DNA of 64,000 nucleotides from Cryobacterium breve (GTDB lineage Bacteria; Actinomycetota; Actinomycetes; Actinomycetales; Microbacteriaceae). The stretch covers positions 107,632-171,631 of the forward strand of contig NZ_SOGJ01000028.1 of the NCBI RefSeq assembly GCF_004402375.1, given 5' to 3'. The notes under the pieces are model-generated. The model saw only the letters and a program-made list of their open reading frames with translations. It was not told the origin of the DNA and did not search any database. Made by a program: the position numbers and the translations under genes. Below, one piece after another: positions 54,349 to 64,000 of this stretch; the first letter of the stretch is position 1; the number at the start of each line of letters is the position of its first letter.

Positions 54349-54447
54349 GTGGGTTCTGTAATCAAGAAGCGACGCAAGCGTATGGCGAAGAAGAAGCACC
54401 GCAAGCTGCTTCGCAAGACTCGTCACCAGCGTCGTAACAAGAAGTAG
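54349..54447 (+). CDS. small ribosomal protein bS22
   Basis: 32 residues, very basic: MGSVIKKRRKRMAKKKHRKL onward, ending RRNKK. This matches the actinobacterial 30S protein bS22 (AURKAIP1/COX24-like). Start GTG with GAGG just upstream. A strong terminator follows at 54481. Confidence 0.92.
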   Translation: MGSVIKKRRKRMAKKKHRKLLRKTRHQRRNKK

Positions 54448-54480
54448 ACGGTTCACCCGTCAGCAAGTTGTACTGGCGTG

Positions 54481-54511
54481 AGCGCTAGGCCCTCGGGGCC
54501 TAGCGCTTTTT
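54481..54511 (+). terminator. rho-independent terminator
   Basis: AGCGCTAGGCCC and exact complement, 3-base loop, followed by TTTT. Between bS22 and the convergent HAD-IB gene; it overlaps the latter's end. Confidence 0.92.
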
Positions 54512-55222
54512 GCTTGCCCGGGTAGCAGCCTTGATGCTGCGGCGTTTGAGGATCATGACCGGCCAGTGGCGCGCTGCGGCGTAGCGCCGGAGCGTCGCAT
54601 CCGGGTTCACGACGACCGGGTTGCCGACCAGATCCAGTAACGGGATGTCGTTGTGCGAGTCGGAGTAGGCCCAGCAGCCGGCCAGGTCGGCCCCGCTCCT
54701 GAGAGCCTGCATGCTGGCCGCGCGCGCCTTCTGGGCACCATGGCAGACGCCGTCCGTCAGTCGGCCCGTGAAAACGCCGTCGATGGCTTCGAGACGCGTG
54801 CCGAGCGCGCCCGTGAGCCCGAGGCGCTCGGCGATGACGTCGGCCACTTCCTGGGCCGTCGCGGAGACGAGCCAGACCTCGCGGCCGGCCTTCAGGTGGG
54901 CCCTGGCCACGGCAACCGTCTCGGGCCAGAGACGCTGGAGCAGGCGGGCATCGACGATTTCCGTGCTCAACGCGACGAGGTCGGCACGGGTGTAGCCGAC
55001 GACCACTTCCAGCGCGCGCTCGCGGATGGTGGCGAGGTGCACCCCGTTCTCGCCGACCGCGAGGAAGCGGGCCTGCTTCCAGGCGAACGACGCGATGTCC
55101 CGGCCGGTGAGCAGTCGCCGTCGCCAGGCGCCGATACTGAGGTGATACAGGCTGGCCCCGCGCAGGAGGGTGTTGTCCACGTCGAAGAACGCGATGGCTG
55201 GGGCGGCAGTGGCTTCGGACAT
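54500..55222 (-). CDS. HAD-IB family phosphatase
   Basis: 240 residues (SerB-like/HAD-IB). Motif I FFDVDNTLLRG (nucleophile D), motif II VSATAQEVADV, motif III/IV KARA...YSDSHNDIPLLDLVG. Typical substrates are phosphoserine-like or lysophospholipid phosphates; not determinable. Start at 55222 (MSEATAAP); further upstream in-frame text is antisense to the glutaredoxin gene. Confidence 0.9.
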   Translation of the reverse strand: MSEATAAPAIAFFDVDNTLLRGASLYHLSIGAWRRRLLTGRDIASFAWKQARFLAVGENGVHLATIRERALEVVVGYTRADLVALSTEIVDARLLQRLWPETVAVARAHLKAGREVWLVSATAQEVADVIAERLGLTGALGTRLEAIDGVFTGRLTDGVCHGAQKARAASMQALRSGADLAGCWAYSDSHNDIPLLDLVGNPVVVNPDATLRRYAAARHWPVMILKRRSIKAATRASKKR

Positions 55223-55279
55223 GTGTGCAAATAAGTCTAGTTGCCTCAATCGCTCACGGGGCCCGCATAGGCTGGTGCC

Positions 55280-55549
55280 ATGGCTACCGTCCTCCTGACC
55301 CTGATCGGCAAGCCCGGCTGTCACCTCTGCGACGACGCGCGGGACCTGGTCGGCAGTGTCGTGACCAAGCTGGCCGACGATCCGTCCGCCCCGGAAATCG
55401 TGCTCGAGGAACGTTCTATCCTCGACGATGCCGAACTGCACGCCCTCTACCTCGACGACATCCCGGTGCTGTTGCTCAACGGCAAGGTGCACAACTACTG
55501 GCGCATCGATCCGGTGCGACTGCGCGGCGCGATTCTGGCCGTGCGATGA
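55280..55549 (+). CDS. glutaredoxin-family protein
   Basis: 89 residues, DUF836/glutaredoxin-like with the redox pair GKPGCHLCDDA at about 10-20 and a cis-Pro region DIPVLLLNGK. Cytoplasmic thiol exchange. The ATGA overlap with the next gene gives coupling. Confidence 0.9.
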   Translation: MATVLLTLIGKPGCHLCDDARDLVGSVVTKLADDPSAPEIVLEERSILDDAELHALYLDDIPVLLLNGKVHNYWRIDPVRLRGAILAVR

Positions 55550-55842
55550 TCCGGCACATCGTCTCCTGGCAGCTCTCCGAGTCCGACCCGGCTCGGAAAG
55601 CCGCCGACGCGGCCGAGATCGCGGCCAGCCTCGAAGCACTTGTGGGCGTCGTCGACGAGATCAAAGCACTGCGGGTGGGCGCCGACGTGGCCGGTGGCAC
55701 CAACTGGGATGTAGTGCTCGTGGCGGACTTCGACGACCTGGACGCGGTCAGCCGCTATCAGGTTCATCCCGCGCATCAGGCGGCGGGAGCCTTCATCCGC
55801 TCTGTCGTCTCGGCCAGGATGGCCGTCGATATCGTCGTCTGA
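55546..55842 (+). CDS. Dabb-domain stress-responsive protein
   Basis: 98 residues: dimeric alpha/beta-barrel domain. MIRHIVSWQL and NWDVVLVADFDDLDAVSRYQ and HPAHQAA are family blocks. Function of most members is unknown. 4 bp overlap with glutaredoxin gene. Confidence 0.88.
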   Translation: MIRHIVSWQLSESDPARKAADAAEIAASLEALVGVVDEIKALRVGADVAGGTNWDVVLVADFDDLDAVSRYQVHPAHQAAGAFIRSVVSARMAVDIVV

Positions 55843-55862
55843 CCTGCTCGGGCCGAAGTGTG

Positions 55863-55890
55863 GGCTGCCCCGCCGAGGCGGGACAGCCTT
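55863..55890. terminator. bidirectional terminator
   Basis: GGCTGCCCCGCC pairs with GGCGGGACAGCC (one mismatch) between the convergent Dabb and aspS genes, followed by a short TT. Confidence 0.5.
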
Positions 55891-55895
55891 CCCGC

Positions 55896-57224
55896 CTACG
55901 GCTCGAGGCGGGTCGGACCGCGGAACAGATAGGTGACCTCGCGGATGCTGGCCTGATGCAGCATGAGCATGAGCACCCGTGCGAGGCCCATGCCGAATCC
56001 ACCGTGCGACGGAACGCCGTATCGGAAGAAGTCGAGGTAACCCTCGATCTCTTCGGGGTCGACGCCCTTGTCCTTGGCCTGCTCGACCAGGATGTCGATG
56101 CGGTGCTCGCGCTGTGCTCCGGTCGAGATCTCGGTGCCGTTGAAGATCAGGTCGTAGCTCTTGGTGATGCTCGCGTCACCCTCGTGGCGCATATGGTAGA
56201 ACGGCCGGATGCTCGAGGCGTAGTCGGTGAGGAAGACGAACTCGTGGCCGAAGGTCTCGAGCACGTAGGCGGCGATCTGACGTTCGCCCTCCGGGTCCAT
56301 GTCGTCGTCGTCGCGCGGGACCTCGTAGCCGCGGTTCTTGACGATTTCCTTGGCCTCGGCCAGCGGGATGCGCGGGAACGGCGTGCTGGGCACGGTGACC
56401 TCGACGCCGAAGAGGGCCAGGACCTCTTCACCGTGCTTCTCCTTGACTGCGGTGAATCCGGCGACGAGCAGCTTCTCGTGCAGTTGCATGACGTCTTCGT
56501 GGCTGTCGATCCAGCTGATCTCGGAGTCGACGCTGGTGAACTCGGTGGAGTGGCGGCTGGTGAACGACGGGTCGGCGCGGAATGCCGGGCCGACCTCGAA
56601 GATCTTGCCGAAGCCGGCGGACTGGGCCATCTGCTTGAAGAACTGGGGGCTCTGCGCGAGGTAGGCCTTGGTGTCGAAGTACTCCACCTCGAACAACTCG
56701 GCGCGGGACTCGCTCGCGCTGGCCATCAGCTTCGGGGTGTGCAGCTCGATGAAGTCGTTGTCTATCCAATACGTGCGCATGGCGTGCTCGAACGTGGTCT
56801 GCAGGCGGAAGATCAGGTTCTGCTTGGGCTGGCGCAGGTCGAGGAAGCGCCAATCCAGGCGCTTGTCGAGGCTGGAGTCGGCGGCGATGGGCGTCTCGGG
56901 GATCGCGACCGTGACGACCTCGAGGGTTGCGAGCTTGATCTCGATGCCGCCGAGCTTGACGCGCTCGTCGTGCTTGAGTTCGCCGGTGACGGTGACGAAG
57001 CTGCCCTGCGACAGGGTAGAGATCGTGCTGGCCGGTTCGTCGGCGACAACGACACCCGCGGCATCCGTGGTGCGCGGGTTCACAAGTTGCACCGCGCCGG
57101 ATTCGTCACGCAGCACGACGAACTGCACCTTCTTCTGGTCTCTGACGGTGTCGACCCATCCGGATACCGTTACGGGGCCGTTGTCGAGGGCGGCCAGGTT
57201 CTTGATCAATATGCGCTCAGTCAC
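55896..57224 (-). CDS. aspS: aspartyl-tRNA synthetase, archaeal-type (probably non-discriminating)
   Basis: 442 residues, short form without the bacterial GAD insertion (bacterial AspRS is near 590). N-terminal OB anticodon-binding domain (VTVSGWVDTVRDQKKVQFVV), class II core with FEVGPAFRADPSFTSRHSTE (motif 2) and GFGMGLARVLMLMLH (motif 3). Such enzymes usually charge both tRNA-Asp and tRNA-Asn and need GatCAB amidation. Whether a second AspRS exists cannot be seen here. Confidence 0.92.
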   Translation of the reverse strand: MTERILIKNLAALDNGPVTVSGWVDTVRDQKKVQFVVLRDESGAVQLVNPRTTDAAGVVVADEPASTISTLSQGSFVTVTGELKHDERVKLGGIEIKLATLEVVTVAIPETPIAADSSLDKRLDWRFLDLRQPKQNLIFRLQTTFEHAMRTYWIDNDFIELHTPKLMASASESRAELFEVEYFDTKAYLAQSPQFFKQMAQSAGFGKIFEVGPAFRADPSFTSRHSTEFTSVDSEISWIDSHEDVMQLHEKLLVAGFTAVKEKHGEEVLALFGVEVTVPSTPFPRIPLAEAKEIVKNRGYEVPRDDDDMDPEGERQIAAYVLETFGHEFVFLTDYASSIRPFYHMRHEGDASITKSYDLIFNGTEISTGAQREHRIDILVEQAKDKGVDPEEIEGYLDFFRYGVPSHGGFGMGLARVLMLMLHQASIREVTYLFRGPTRLEP

Positions 57225-57287
57225 TAGTCAAGTTTAGCCGCACGGCTCTCGGCGTATTCGCGGGTACCTCCTCCGTACACTGGAAGG

Positions 57288-57932
57288 GTGGTAGCCAATC
57301 AGGTACATCTCGTGCGGCACGGTGAGGTTTTCAACCCCGAACGCGTGCTGTACGGACGCTTGCCCGAATTCCGGCTCTCCGACCTGGGCGTGCAGATGGC
57401 CGAGGCCGCGGCCGCCGATCTGCTGCAGCGCGCCTGCCCCGTCGCCCGAATCATCTCCTCACCCCTGCAGCGGGCCCGCGAGTCGGCCGTGCCGATCGCC
57501 GCGGCGTTCGGTCTTCCCGTCGACATCGACGAACGCATCATCGAACCGGCCAACTTCTTTGAGGGCAAACGGATGCGAGGTTCGAACGGTGCGCTGCGCG
57601 ACCCGCGCAACTGGCCTGCCCTGGCCAACCCCTTGCGACCCAGTTGGGGTGAGTCGTTCGACTCGATCGCGAAGCGCATGCTGGCCGCCATCGAGGACGC
57701 CCGCCGCTCCGTGGATGGAGGTGACGTCGTGCTCGTGAGTCATCAGCTGCCGATCTGGATGATGCATCGCGCGCTCGCCGGACAGCGCCTCGCCCACGAC
57801 CCGCGCAAGCGCCGCTGCGACCTGTCGAGCATCACGACGCTCTCCTGGCCGGGCGGGCACCCGGCCGAAACCGGCTACGCGAACCCGGCCCTGTCGCTGC
57901 AGGCCGGTGCCACGGATGTGGGGGCCGTATGA
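57288..57932 (+). CDS. histidine phosphatase family protein
   Basis: 214 residues. RHG motif: VHLVRHGEVFNPERVLYG, residues 7-24. Second His in VLVSHQLPIWMMHRAL. It is a phosphoglycerate mutase-like phosphatase; substrate unclear. Start GTG. It overlaps the TlpA gene by 4 bp, heading the cytochrome c maturation operon. Confidence 0.92.
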   Translation: MVANQVHLVRHGEVFNPERVLYGRLPEFRLSDLGVQMAEAAAADLLQRACPVARIISSPLQRARESAVPIAAAFGLPVDIDERIIEPANFFEGKRMRGSNGALRDPRNWPALANPLRPSWGESFDSIAKRMLAAIEDARRSVDGGDVVLVSHQLPIWMMHRALAGQRLAHDPRKRRCDLSSITTLSWPGGHPAETGYANPALSLQAGATDVGAV

Positions 57933-58525
57933 AACTCCGTCCGCGTGCCGCTCTGGTCGGCCTCGTCGCCGTGGCGCTGCTGCTGACCGGGTGCTCCACC
58001 GACCCACTTGCCGAACAGTACCGCGAGGGCAGCAATAAGGGCTTCATAGCCGGAGACGGCAGCTGGACCGAGATTCCGATCGCTGAGCGCGGCGATCCCG
58101 TGGTCTGGAGCGGCGTAGACGAGAACGGCGCCGCGCTCTCCAGCGCGGACTACGCCGGCACGGTCGTCGTGGTCAACTTCTGGTACGCCAGCTGTGCGCC
58201 GTGCCGGGCGGAGGCCCCGGCCCTGCAGAAGCTCAACGAGGAATTCGCCGGCACGGATGCCCGCTGGGTCGGAGTCAACGTTCGGGATCAGGCCGCAAAC
58301 GCCACGGCGTTCAACGAGAGCTTCGGCATAACGTACCCGTCGGTGATGGACGTCGACAACGGGAGCATGCAGCTCGCGTTCAGCGGCAGCATCCCGCCCA
58401 ACGCCGTTCCCACCACCCTCGTGCTCGACCGGTCCGGCCGGGTCGCAGCGCGCATCCTCGGTGCGGTCTCGGAACCCACGATCCTCGAGACCCTCGTGCG
58501 CGACGCGATCGCCGAGGAATCGTAG
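57929..58525 (+). CDS. TlpA/ResA-type thiol-disulfide lipoprotein
   Basis: 198 residues with lipobox LLLTGC at residue 18-23. Thioredoxin fold with the redox pair WYASCAPCRAEAP and cis-Pro loop NAVPTTLVLD. It reduces apocytochrome c Cys thiols outside the membrane, with electrons from CcdA encoded next. ATGA overlap with the previous gene. Confidence 0.93.
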   Translation: MKLRPRAALVGLVAVALLLTGCSTDPLAEQYREGSNKGFIAGDGSWTEIPIAERGDPVVWSGVDENGAALSSADYAGTVVVVNFWYASCAPCRAEAPALQKLNEEFAGTDARWVGVNVRDQAANATAFNESFGITYPSVMDVDNGSMQLAFSGSIPPNAVPTTLVLDRSGRVAARILGAVSEPTILETLVRDAIAEES

Positions 58526-58527
58526 GC

Positions 58528-59272
58528 GTGGACAACCCGTTCGGCGAAATCGTCTTCAGCGGCCAGCTCTTCTTGGCCATTCCCATCGCCGTGCTGGCCG
58601 GCCTGGTCTCGTTCGCCTCCCCCTGTATCCTGCCGCTCGTCCCCGGCTACCTGGCCTATATCGGCGGCTTCGCCGACGGCAGCTCGACCGCCGCCCGCGG
58701 CGACCGCCGCGGCCGCAACCGCCTGCTGCTCGGGGTTGTTCTGTTCATCCTCGGCTTCACTCTCGTCTTCGTGCTGACCGGGGTGATCTTCGGGGTGGCC
58801 GGTTTCTGGCTGAACCAGTACCGCGACGCGATCACCCGCATCGCCGGTGTTCTGGTGATCCTGCTCGGCCTGGTTTTCGTCGGCCAGTTCGGGTTCGCCC
58901 AGCGCAGCGTGAAGGCCGCCTGGAAACCGAGGATGGGCTTGGCCGGCGCGCCAGTGCTCGGAGCCGTTTTCGCGGTCGGCTGGACGCCTTGCACAGGCCC
59001 AACCCTCACCGCCATCAACTCGCTGAGCCTGACCACGGGTTCGCCCTGGCAGGGCGGACTACTGGCCCTGTTCTACGCGCTTGGGTTGGGCATCCCGTTT
59101 CTGTTGATCGCGCTCGGCCTAAGCTGGGCGACCGGCGCCGTTTCCTTCCTGAAACGCCACGTCCGGGCCATCAACCTGTTCGGTGGCCTCCTCCTCGTGG
59201 TCATCGGCGTGCTCATGGTGAGCGGCGTGTGGAATGCCTGGCTCCTCGACCTGCAAGGAACGATCGGAAGTT

Positions 59273-59289
<17 letters not shown>
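58528..59289 (+). CDS. ccdA: cytochrome c biogenesis protein CcdA
   Basis: 253 residues, six TM helices. Conserved Cys in FASPCILPLVPGYLAYIGGF and GWTPCTGPTLTAI form the redox pair that carries electrons across the membrane to TlpA/ResA. Start GTG 58528, 2 bp after the TlpA stop. Confidence 0.95.
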
Positions 59290-60937
<1,648 letters not shown>

Positions 60938-60946
60938 GCTGAAACA

Positions 60947-61951
60947 GTGAATCTCAACGAGCTCTCGATCCTGAGCCTCTACTCGGCCATGGCCGTGTAC
61001 GCACTGGCCTTCATCGCCTTCTCCTTCGACCTGGCCAAGCGGTCTGCGGCGGTCGGTTCCACCGCGGCGGCAGACGAGGCGGAACGCCAGGCGGAAACGC
61101 CGCGCACGGATGCCGCGGGCGCGTCGGGCGGGACCACGACCCTCACGCGCATCAGTGCTCGGATCAAGAACGACGCGGCAACGCCCTACGGTCGGTCGCC
61201 CAGTCTGCGGGTCGGCGTCTCGCTCACCGTGCTCGCCTTCCTGACCCACCTGATGGCCACAGTTCTCCGAGGCGTGGCGGCCGAACGCGTGCCGTGGGCG
61301 AACATGTACGAGTTCGCTATGACGGGCACCCTGCTCATCGTGGCCGTGTTCCTGATCGTGCTCACCCGCGCCGACCTGCGCTTCCTCGGCACCTTCGTCA
61401 CGGGCATGGTGTTGGTACTGCTCGGGATCGCGGCGCTGCGCTTCTACGTCGAGGTCGCACCCCTGCCGCCGGCGCTGCAGTCGGCGTGGCTGGTCATCCA
61501 CGTCTTTGTCGCCTCGCTCGGCACGGGCTTCTTCGCCCTCGGGTTCGCCCTGTCCACCGTGCATCTGCTGCAGTTCCGACGCGAGTCGCTCGTCGCGTCC
61601 GCGAGGAGCGCGCGCCTGCGTTTCCTCGCCACGCTGCCGTCGGCGGCCACGCTGGAGAACCTCGCCTACCGCGTAACCATAATCGGCTTCATCCTCTGGA
61701 CCTTCACCCTGATGGCCGGATCCATTTGGGCCGAACAGGCCTGGGGCCGGTACTGGGGCTGGGACACCAAAGAGGTCTGGACGTTCATCATCTGGACCAT
61801 CTATGCCGGCTACATCCACGCCCGGGCGACCCGCGGCTGGCGTGGCTCACGGTCGGCGTGGCTGTCGATCATCGGTTTCGCCGCCGTCATGTTCAACTTC
61901 GGGATCGTGAACGTCTTCTTCAAGGGTCTGCACGCCTACTCCGGCCTCTGA
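60947..61951 (+). CDS. ccsB: cytochrome c synthase subunit CcsB/ResC
   Basis: 334 residues, about eight TM helices. The WWD heme-handling segment WGRYWGWDTKEVWTFIIW is at about 263-280; conserved His in the flanking helices (VIHVFVASLGTGFF; GYIHARATRG). It attaches heme to CxxCH of cytochromes c with ResB. Start GTG. Last gene of the operon. Confidence 0.95.
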   Translation: MNLNELSILSLYSAMAVYALAFIAFSFDLAKRSAAVGSTAAADEAERQAETPRTDAAGASGGTTTLTRISARIKNDAATPYGRSPSLRVGVSLTVLAFLTHLMATVLRGVAAERVPWANMYEFAMTGTLLIVAVFLIVLTRADLRFLGTFVTGMVLVLLGIAALRFYVEVAPLPPALQSAWLVIHVFVASLGTGFFALGFALSTVHLLQFRRESLVASARSARLRFLATLPSAATLENLAYRVTIIGFILWTFTLMAGSIWAEQAWGRYWGWDTKEVWTFIIWTIYAGYIHARATRGWRGSRSAWLSIIGFAAVMFNFGIVNVFFKGLHAYSGL

Positions 61952-61985
61952 GCCAACGCCTCCCCGTCGCCGAGGCGAACGCGCA

Positions 61986-62066
61986 CGAATTCGACGGTGA
62001 TTTTGCTCGGATGGGCCCCAAATCGGCCGAAAGTCGTCTTCCGGTCCAAAATCTCCGTCGAATCGG
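61986..62066. repeat. 81 bp inverted-repeat element, copy B
   Basis: Ends CGAATTCGACGGTGAT and ATCTCCGTCGAATCGG; inverted relative to copy A at 10479-10559 and the same length. The first 23 bp match copy A (other strand) with one mismatch. Located between ccsB and the convergent menC, where it may also terminate transcription. Confidence 0.72.
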
Positions 62067-62079
62067 TTCGGCGCCGGCG

Positions 62080-63060
62080 TCAGTCGGTGAGCAGCGCGTG
62101 GCAGCGGGTGAGGCGGGCGAGCCACCAATCGCGTCGGTCATCCGGGGCAGCGTAGCGCTCCAGCAGTTCGGGGTCGGGGGTCACCCGGCGCACCGGGATG
62201 CCGCCGTCAACCGGCAGGAGCGGTTCGGTGGTGACGTCGGCTGCGAGGAGCGAAGCCGTGCCGAGCCCGCAGTCGAAGTCGAGCTCGGGGATCGCTGCGG
62301 CCAGATGCGCGCCCATCGAGATGCCCACCGAGGTGTCCAGGGCGCTGGAGACGACGGCGGGAAGGCCCGCCTGCTTGATCAGTGCCAGGGCGGCGTGGAT
62401 CCCGCCGAGTGGCGCGGCCTTGATCACGAGGATGTCGGCGGAGCCTGTGCGGGCCACCAGCAGCGGGTCTTCCGCACGGCGCACGCTTTCGTCCGCGGCC
62501 ACGCCGACGTCGAGGTACGCGGTGCGCCGACGGATCTCGGCGAGCTCCTCGATCGTGGCGCAGGGCTGCTCCACATATTCGAGGTCGAACTCGTTCAGGG
62601 CATGGATGGCGTGCTCGGCCTCATCGACGTTCCAGAGGCCGTTCGCATCGACGCGGATGCGCCCCTCGGGTCCGAGCACCCGGCGCACCACGCGCACCCG
62701 AGCCACGTCGTCGGCGAGGGTCTGGCCGGGATCGGCGACCTTCACCTTGGCGGTGCGACATCCGGGGAACCGGGCGAGCACGCCGGGGACCTCTTCGGCG
62801 GCGACCGCCGGCACGGTGGCGTTCACCGGGATGCGCTCGCGGAGCAGAGCGGGGGTCGCTTCCCAGCCGAAATCGATGGCCGCCCGCAGCCAGGCCGTGG
62901 CCTCGGCGTCGCCGTATTCGGCGAACGGGGAAAACTCCGCCCAGCCGTGCGGCCCGTGCAGGAGCATCGCCTCCCGGGTGTCGATACCGCGGAACCGCGT
63001 CACCAGCGGCAACGCGACGACGCGGGCAGATCCGAGCAACTCAGGCAGTGTTGGCAGCAT
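62080..63060 (-). CDS. menC: o-succinylbenzoate synthase
   Basis: 326 residues of the enolase superfamily, forming o-succinylbenzoate for menaquinone. Catalytic Lys in KVKVADPG, metal ligands in VDANGLWNVDEA (Asp), VEQPCA (Glu) and ADESVR (Asp/Glu), second Lys in IKAAPLGG. Start 63060. Convergent with ccsB; menaquinone fits the respiratory context. Confidence 0.93.
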   Translation of the reverse strand: MLPTLPELLGSARVVALPLVTRFRGIDTREAMLLHGPHGWAEFSPFAEYGDAEATAWLRAAIDFGWEATPALLRERIPVNATVPAVAAEEVPGVLARFPGCRTAKVKVADPGQTLADDVARVRVVRRVLGPEGRIRVDANGLWNVDEAEHAIHALNEFDLEYVEQPCATIEELAEIRRRTAYLDVGVAADESVRRAEDPLLVARTGSADILVIKAAPLGGIHAALALIKQAGLPAVVSSALDTSVGISMGAHLAAAIPELDFDCGLGTASLLAADVTTEPLLPVDGGIPVRRVTPDPELLERYAAPDDRRDWWLARLTRCHALLTD

Positions 63061-63144
63061 GTTCCCAGTGTGCCAGCCAGGGGCCTGCCCAGGTGACGCG
63101 GAAGGCGTCGACAACCCGTGGCAAGAGCACTCGGGTCTGAGGGG

Positions 63145-63408
63145 TCAGAGCACGTCGGGGTTGAACGCCCCGTCCACGTCGAGATCGATGCCCGTGCCGT
63201 TGTCCGACTTGACGTTGAGAATGGCGAAGGGGATGCCCGGCACGATCAGCAGGTAGGCGTCTTCGAAGACCCCGCCGCCGCTGTTCACCCGCAGCCAATA
63301 GGGCTTGCCGGATGCCAGCGCTGTCTCAACCTCGTTCTGGATGGATTCCAGGGTCCGGCCGCCGAGCGAGTACTGCCCGCCGCCATAGACAATATCGACT
63401 CGCTTCAC
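63145..63408 (-). CDS. hypothetical protein, partner of DUF7882 gene
   Basis: 87 residues, no signal peptide: MKRVDIVYGGGQYSLGGRTL, VETALASGKPYWLRVNSGGG, then IPFAILNVKSDNG. Mixed alpha/beta composition; family not recognised. It overlaps the upstream DUF7882 gene by 4 bp, so they are co-translated. Confidence 0.75.
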   Translation of the reverse strand: MKRVDIVYGGGQYSLGGRTLESIQNEVETALASGKPYWLRVNSGGGVFEDAYLLIVPGIPFAILNVKSDNGTGIDLDVDGAFNPDVL

Positions 63409-63734
63409 GATTCATCCTTCACCAGTACTGACGTGGGGCGGTGCGGTTCCGGCACCAGCTGTAGACCGCCGGAGGAATTGGCGGACAGCATCAGGGCCTC
63501 AATCCATTCGCGGTTGAGGCTGGGGGAGCGCCCGCCGAAGTACTTGTAGGACAGGGGGATGGCTGGGTGCAGCCAGATCGTGCTGCGGCCGTCTCCGCCC
63601 TGCGGGTCGTCTCGCCATGTGAAGTAGAAACACTCACCTCGACGCAACTTCGCCCCGATGACAACCTGGATGTGAGCAAGCACCCGGTCATCGAAATCTG
63701 CGGTCAGGGTCGAGTTGTAGGTGAGCTTTCCCAT
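63405..63734 (-). CDS. DUF7882-type protein
   Basis: 109 residues: KLTYNSTLTADFDDRVLAHI, KLRRGECFYFTWRDD, STIWLHPAIPLSYKY, LNREWIEALMLSANSSGGL. These blocks match the Microbacteriaceae DUF7882 family as I recall it, sometimes mislabelled ATP-dependent DNA ligase. Function unknown. Confidence 0.75.
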   Translation of the reverse strand: MGKLTYNSTLTADFDDRVLAHIQVVIGAKLRRGECFYFTWRDDPQGGDGRSTIWLHPAIPLSYKYFGGRSPSLNREWIEALMLSANSSGGLQLVPEPHRPTSVLVKDES

Positions 63735-63845
63735 GTGACCCCCGTTGACAAAGTTGACTTCGAGGTTAGCGTGAACGGGTGCCCGTGGCTATGCTCCACT
63801 TCAGGGTTCACACGGGCATCACGCTCGGCCGGGGTCCACCGGGGG

Positions 63846-64000
63846 TCAGTCGCGCAGATACCGCTCCAGACGGGGGACGTGCAGCAGGGCCAGGGCGCGT
63901 TTCTCGATCTGGCGAACCCGCTCCCTGGTCACCCCCTGAACGACCGCGATCTGGTCCAGCGTTTGGGGCGCGCCCCCGTCGAGGCCGAACCGGGACATAA
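63846..64000 (-). CDS. sigma-70 family RNA polymerase sigma factor, C-terminus (partial)
   Basis: The last 51 codons of a sigma factor that continues beyond the window. Region 4.2: TLDQIAVVQGVTRERVRQIE is the -35 recognition helix-turn-helix, closely resembling primary/group 2 sigma factors. It ends RLERYLRD. Subtype not determinable from this piece. Confidence 0.9.
   Translation of the reverse strand, partial: MSRFGLDGGAPQTLDQIAVVQGVTRERVRQIEKRALALLHVPRLERYLRD

Noticed and set aside
63747..63780. Plus-strand promoter-like TTGACA near the DUF7882 start
   Set aside because: No plus-strand gene follows it within the window; likely chance, or part of a minus-strand control region.

Overview
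The window reads as chromosomal DNA from a high-GC Gram-positive actinobacterium, most likely Microbacteriaceae (Cryobacterium/Leifsonia-like). The evidence is the high GC content, frequent GTG starts, a DUF222/HNH (13E12-type) gene, a DUF7882-type gene, system II cytochrome c maturation, a 32-residue bS22 ribosomal protein and a short archaeal-type AspRS. The genus is inference.

Layout. 0.1-9.6 kb, all on the minus strand: a sugar locus with a GH94-type phosphorylase resembling 1,2-beta-oligoglucan phosphorylase, a binding protein, two ABC permeases, a GH1 beta-glucosidase and a LacI regulator. Three near-identical palindromes at its promoters fit one LacI regulon. 9.7-13.3 kb: an NAD(P)-binding oxidoreductase, a DHA2 exporter and a VanY-type peptidase. 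13.4-21.7 kb: a secreted amidase-domain protein, pgm, pheA, a lipid kinase, serS, a HAD phosphatase, an LCP protein and two tRNA-Ser genes. 21.9-29.2 kb: a broken ltrA, an HNH gene, an alkaline phosphatase, a small secreted protein, a flavodoxin-like protein and an MFS exporter.

A tRNA-Arg gene at 29.2 kb has its last 45 bp repeated at 45.4 kb. This marks a possible 16 kb integrated island. It holds a PI-PLC/GDPD-like secreted protein, a choice-of-anchor-I protein, a GH3 remnant, a second sugar locus (ROK regulator, GH5 glycosidase, two permeases, binding protein), a YefM-YoeB toxin-antitoxin pair, a 1164-residue secreted protein ending in a nuclease-like domain with a probable immunity gene directly downstream, and IS remnants.

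45.6-54.5 kb is housekeeping: DUF1918, MarR, a winged-helix regulator behind a leaderless Cys-rich leader peptide, upp, tadA, a glutamine amidotransferase, a CDF transporter, proC, a TrkA/TrkH-type K+ system, an ArsR regulator and bS22. 54.5-64 kb: a HAD-IB phosphatase, glutaredoxin, a Dabb protein, aspS, a cytochrome c maturation cluster (TlpA-CcdA-ResB-CcsB), menC, two small genes and the C-terminus of a sigma-70 factor.

The items most worth following up are the modular toxin with its neighbour, the Cys-rich attenuator, the att-like repeats and the beta-1,2-glucan-like locus. All assignments come from reading the sequence and from family knowledge; no database search was run.
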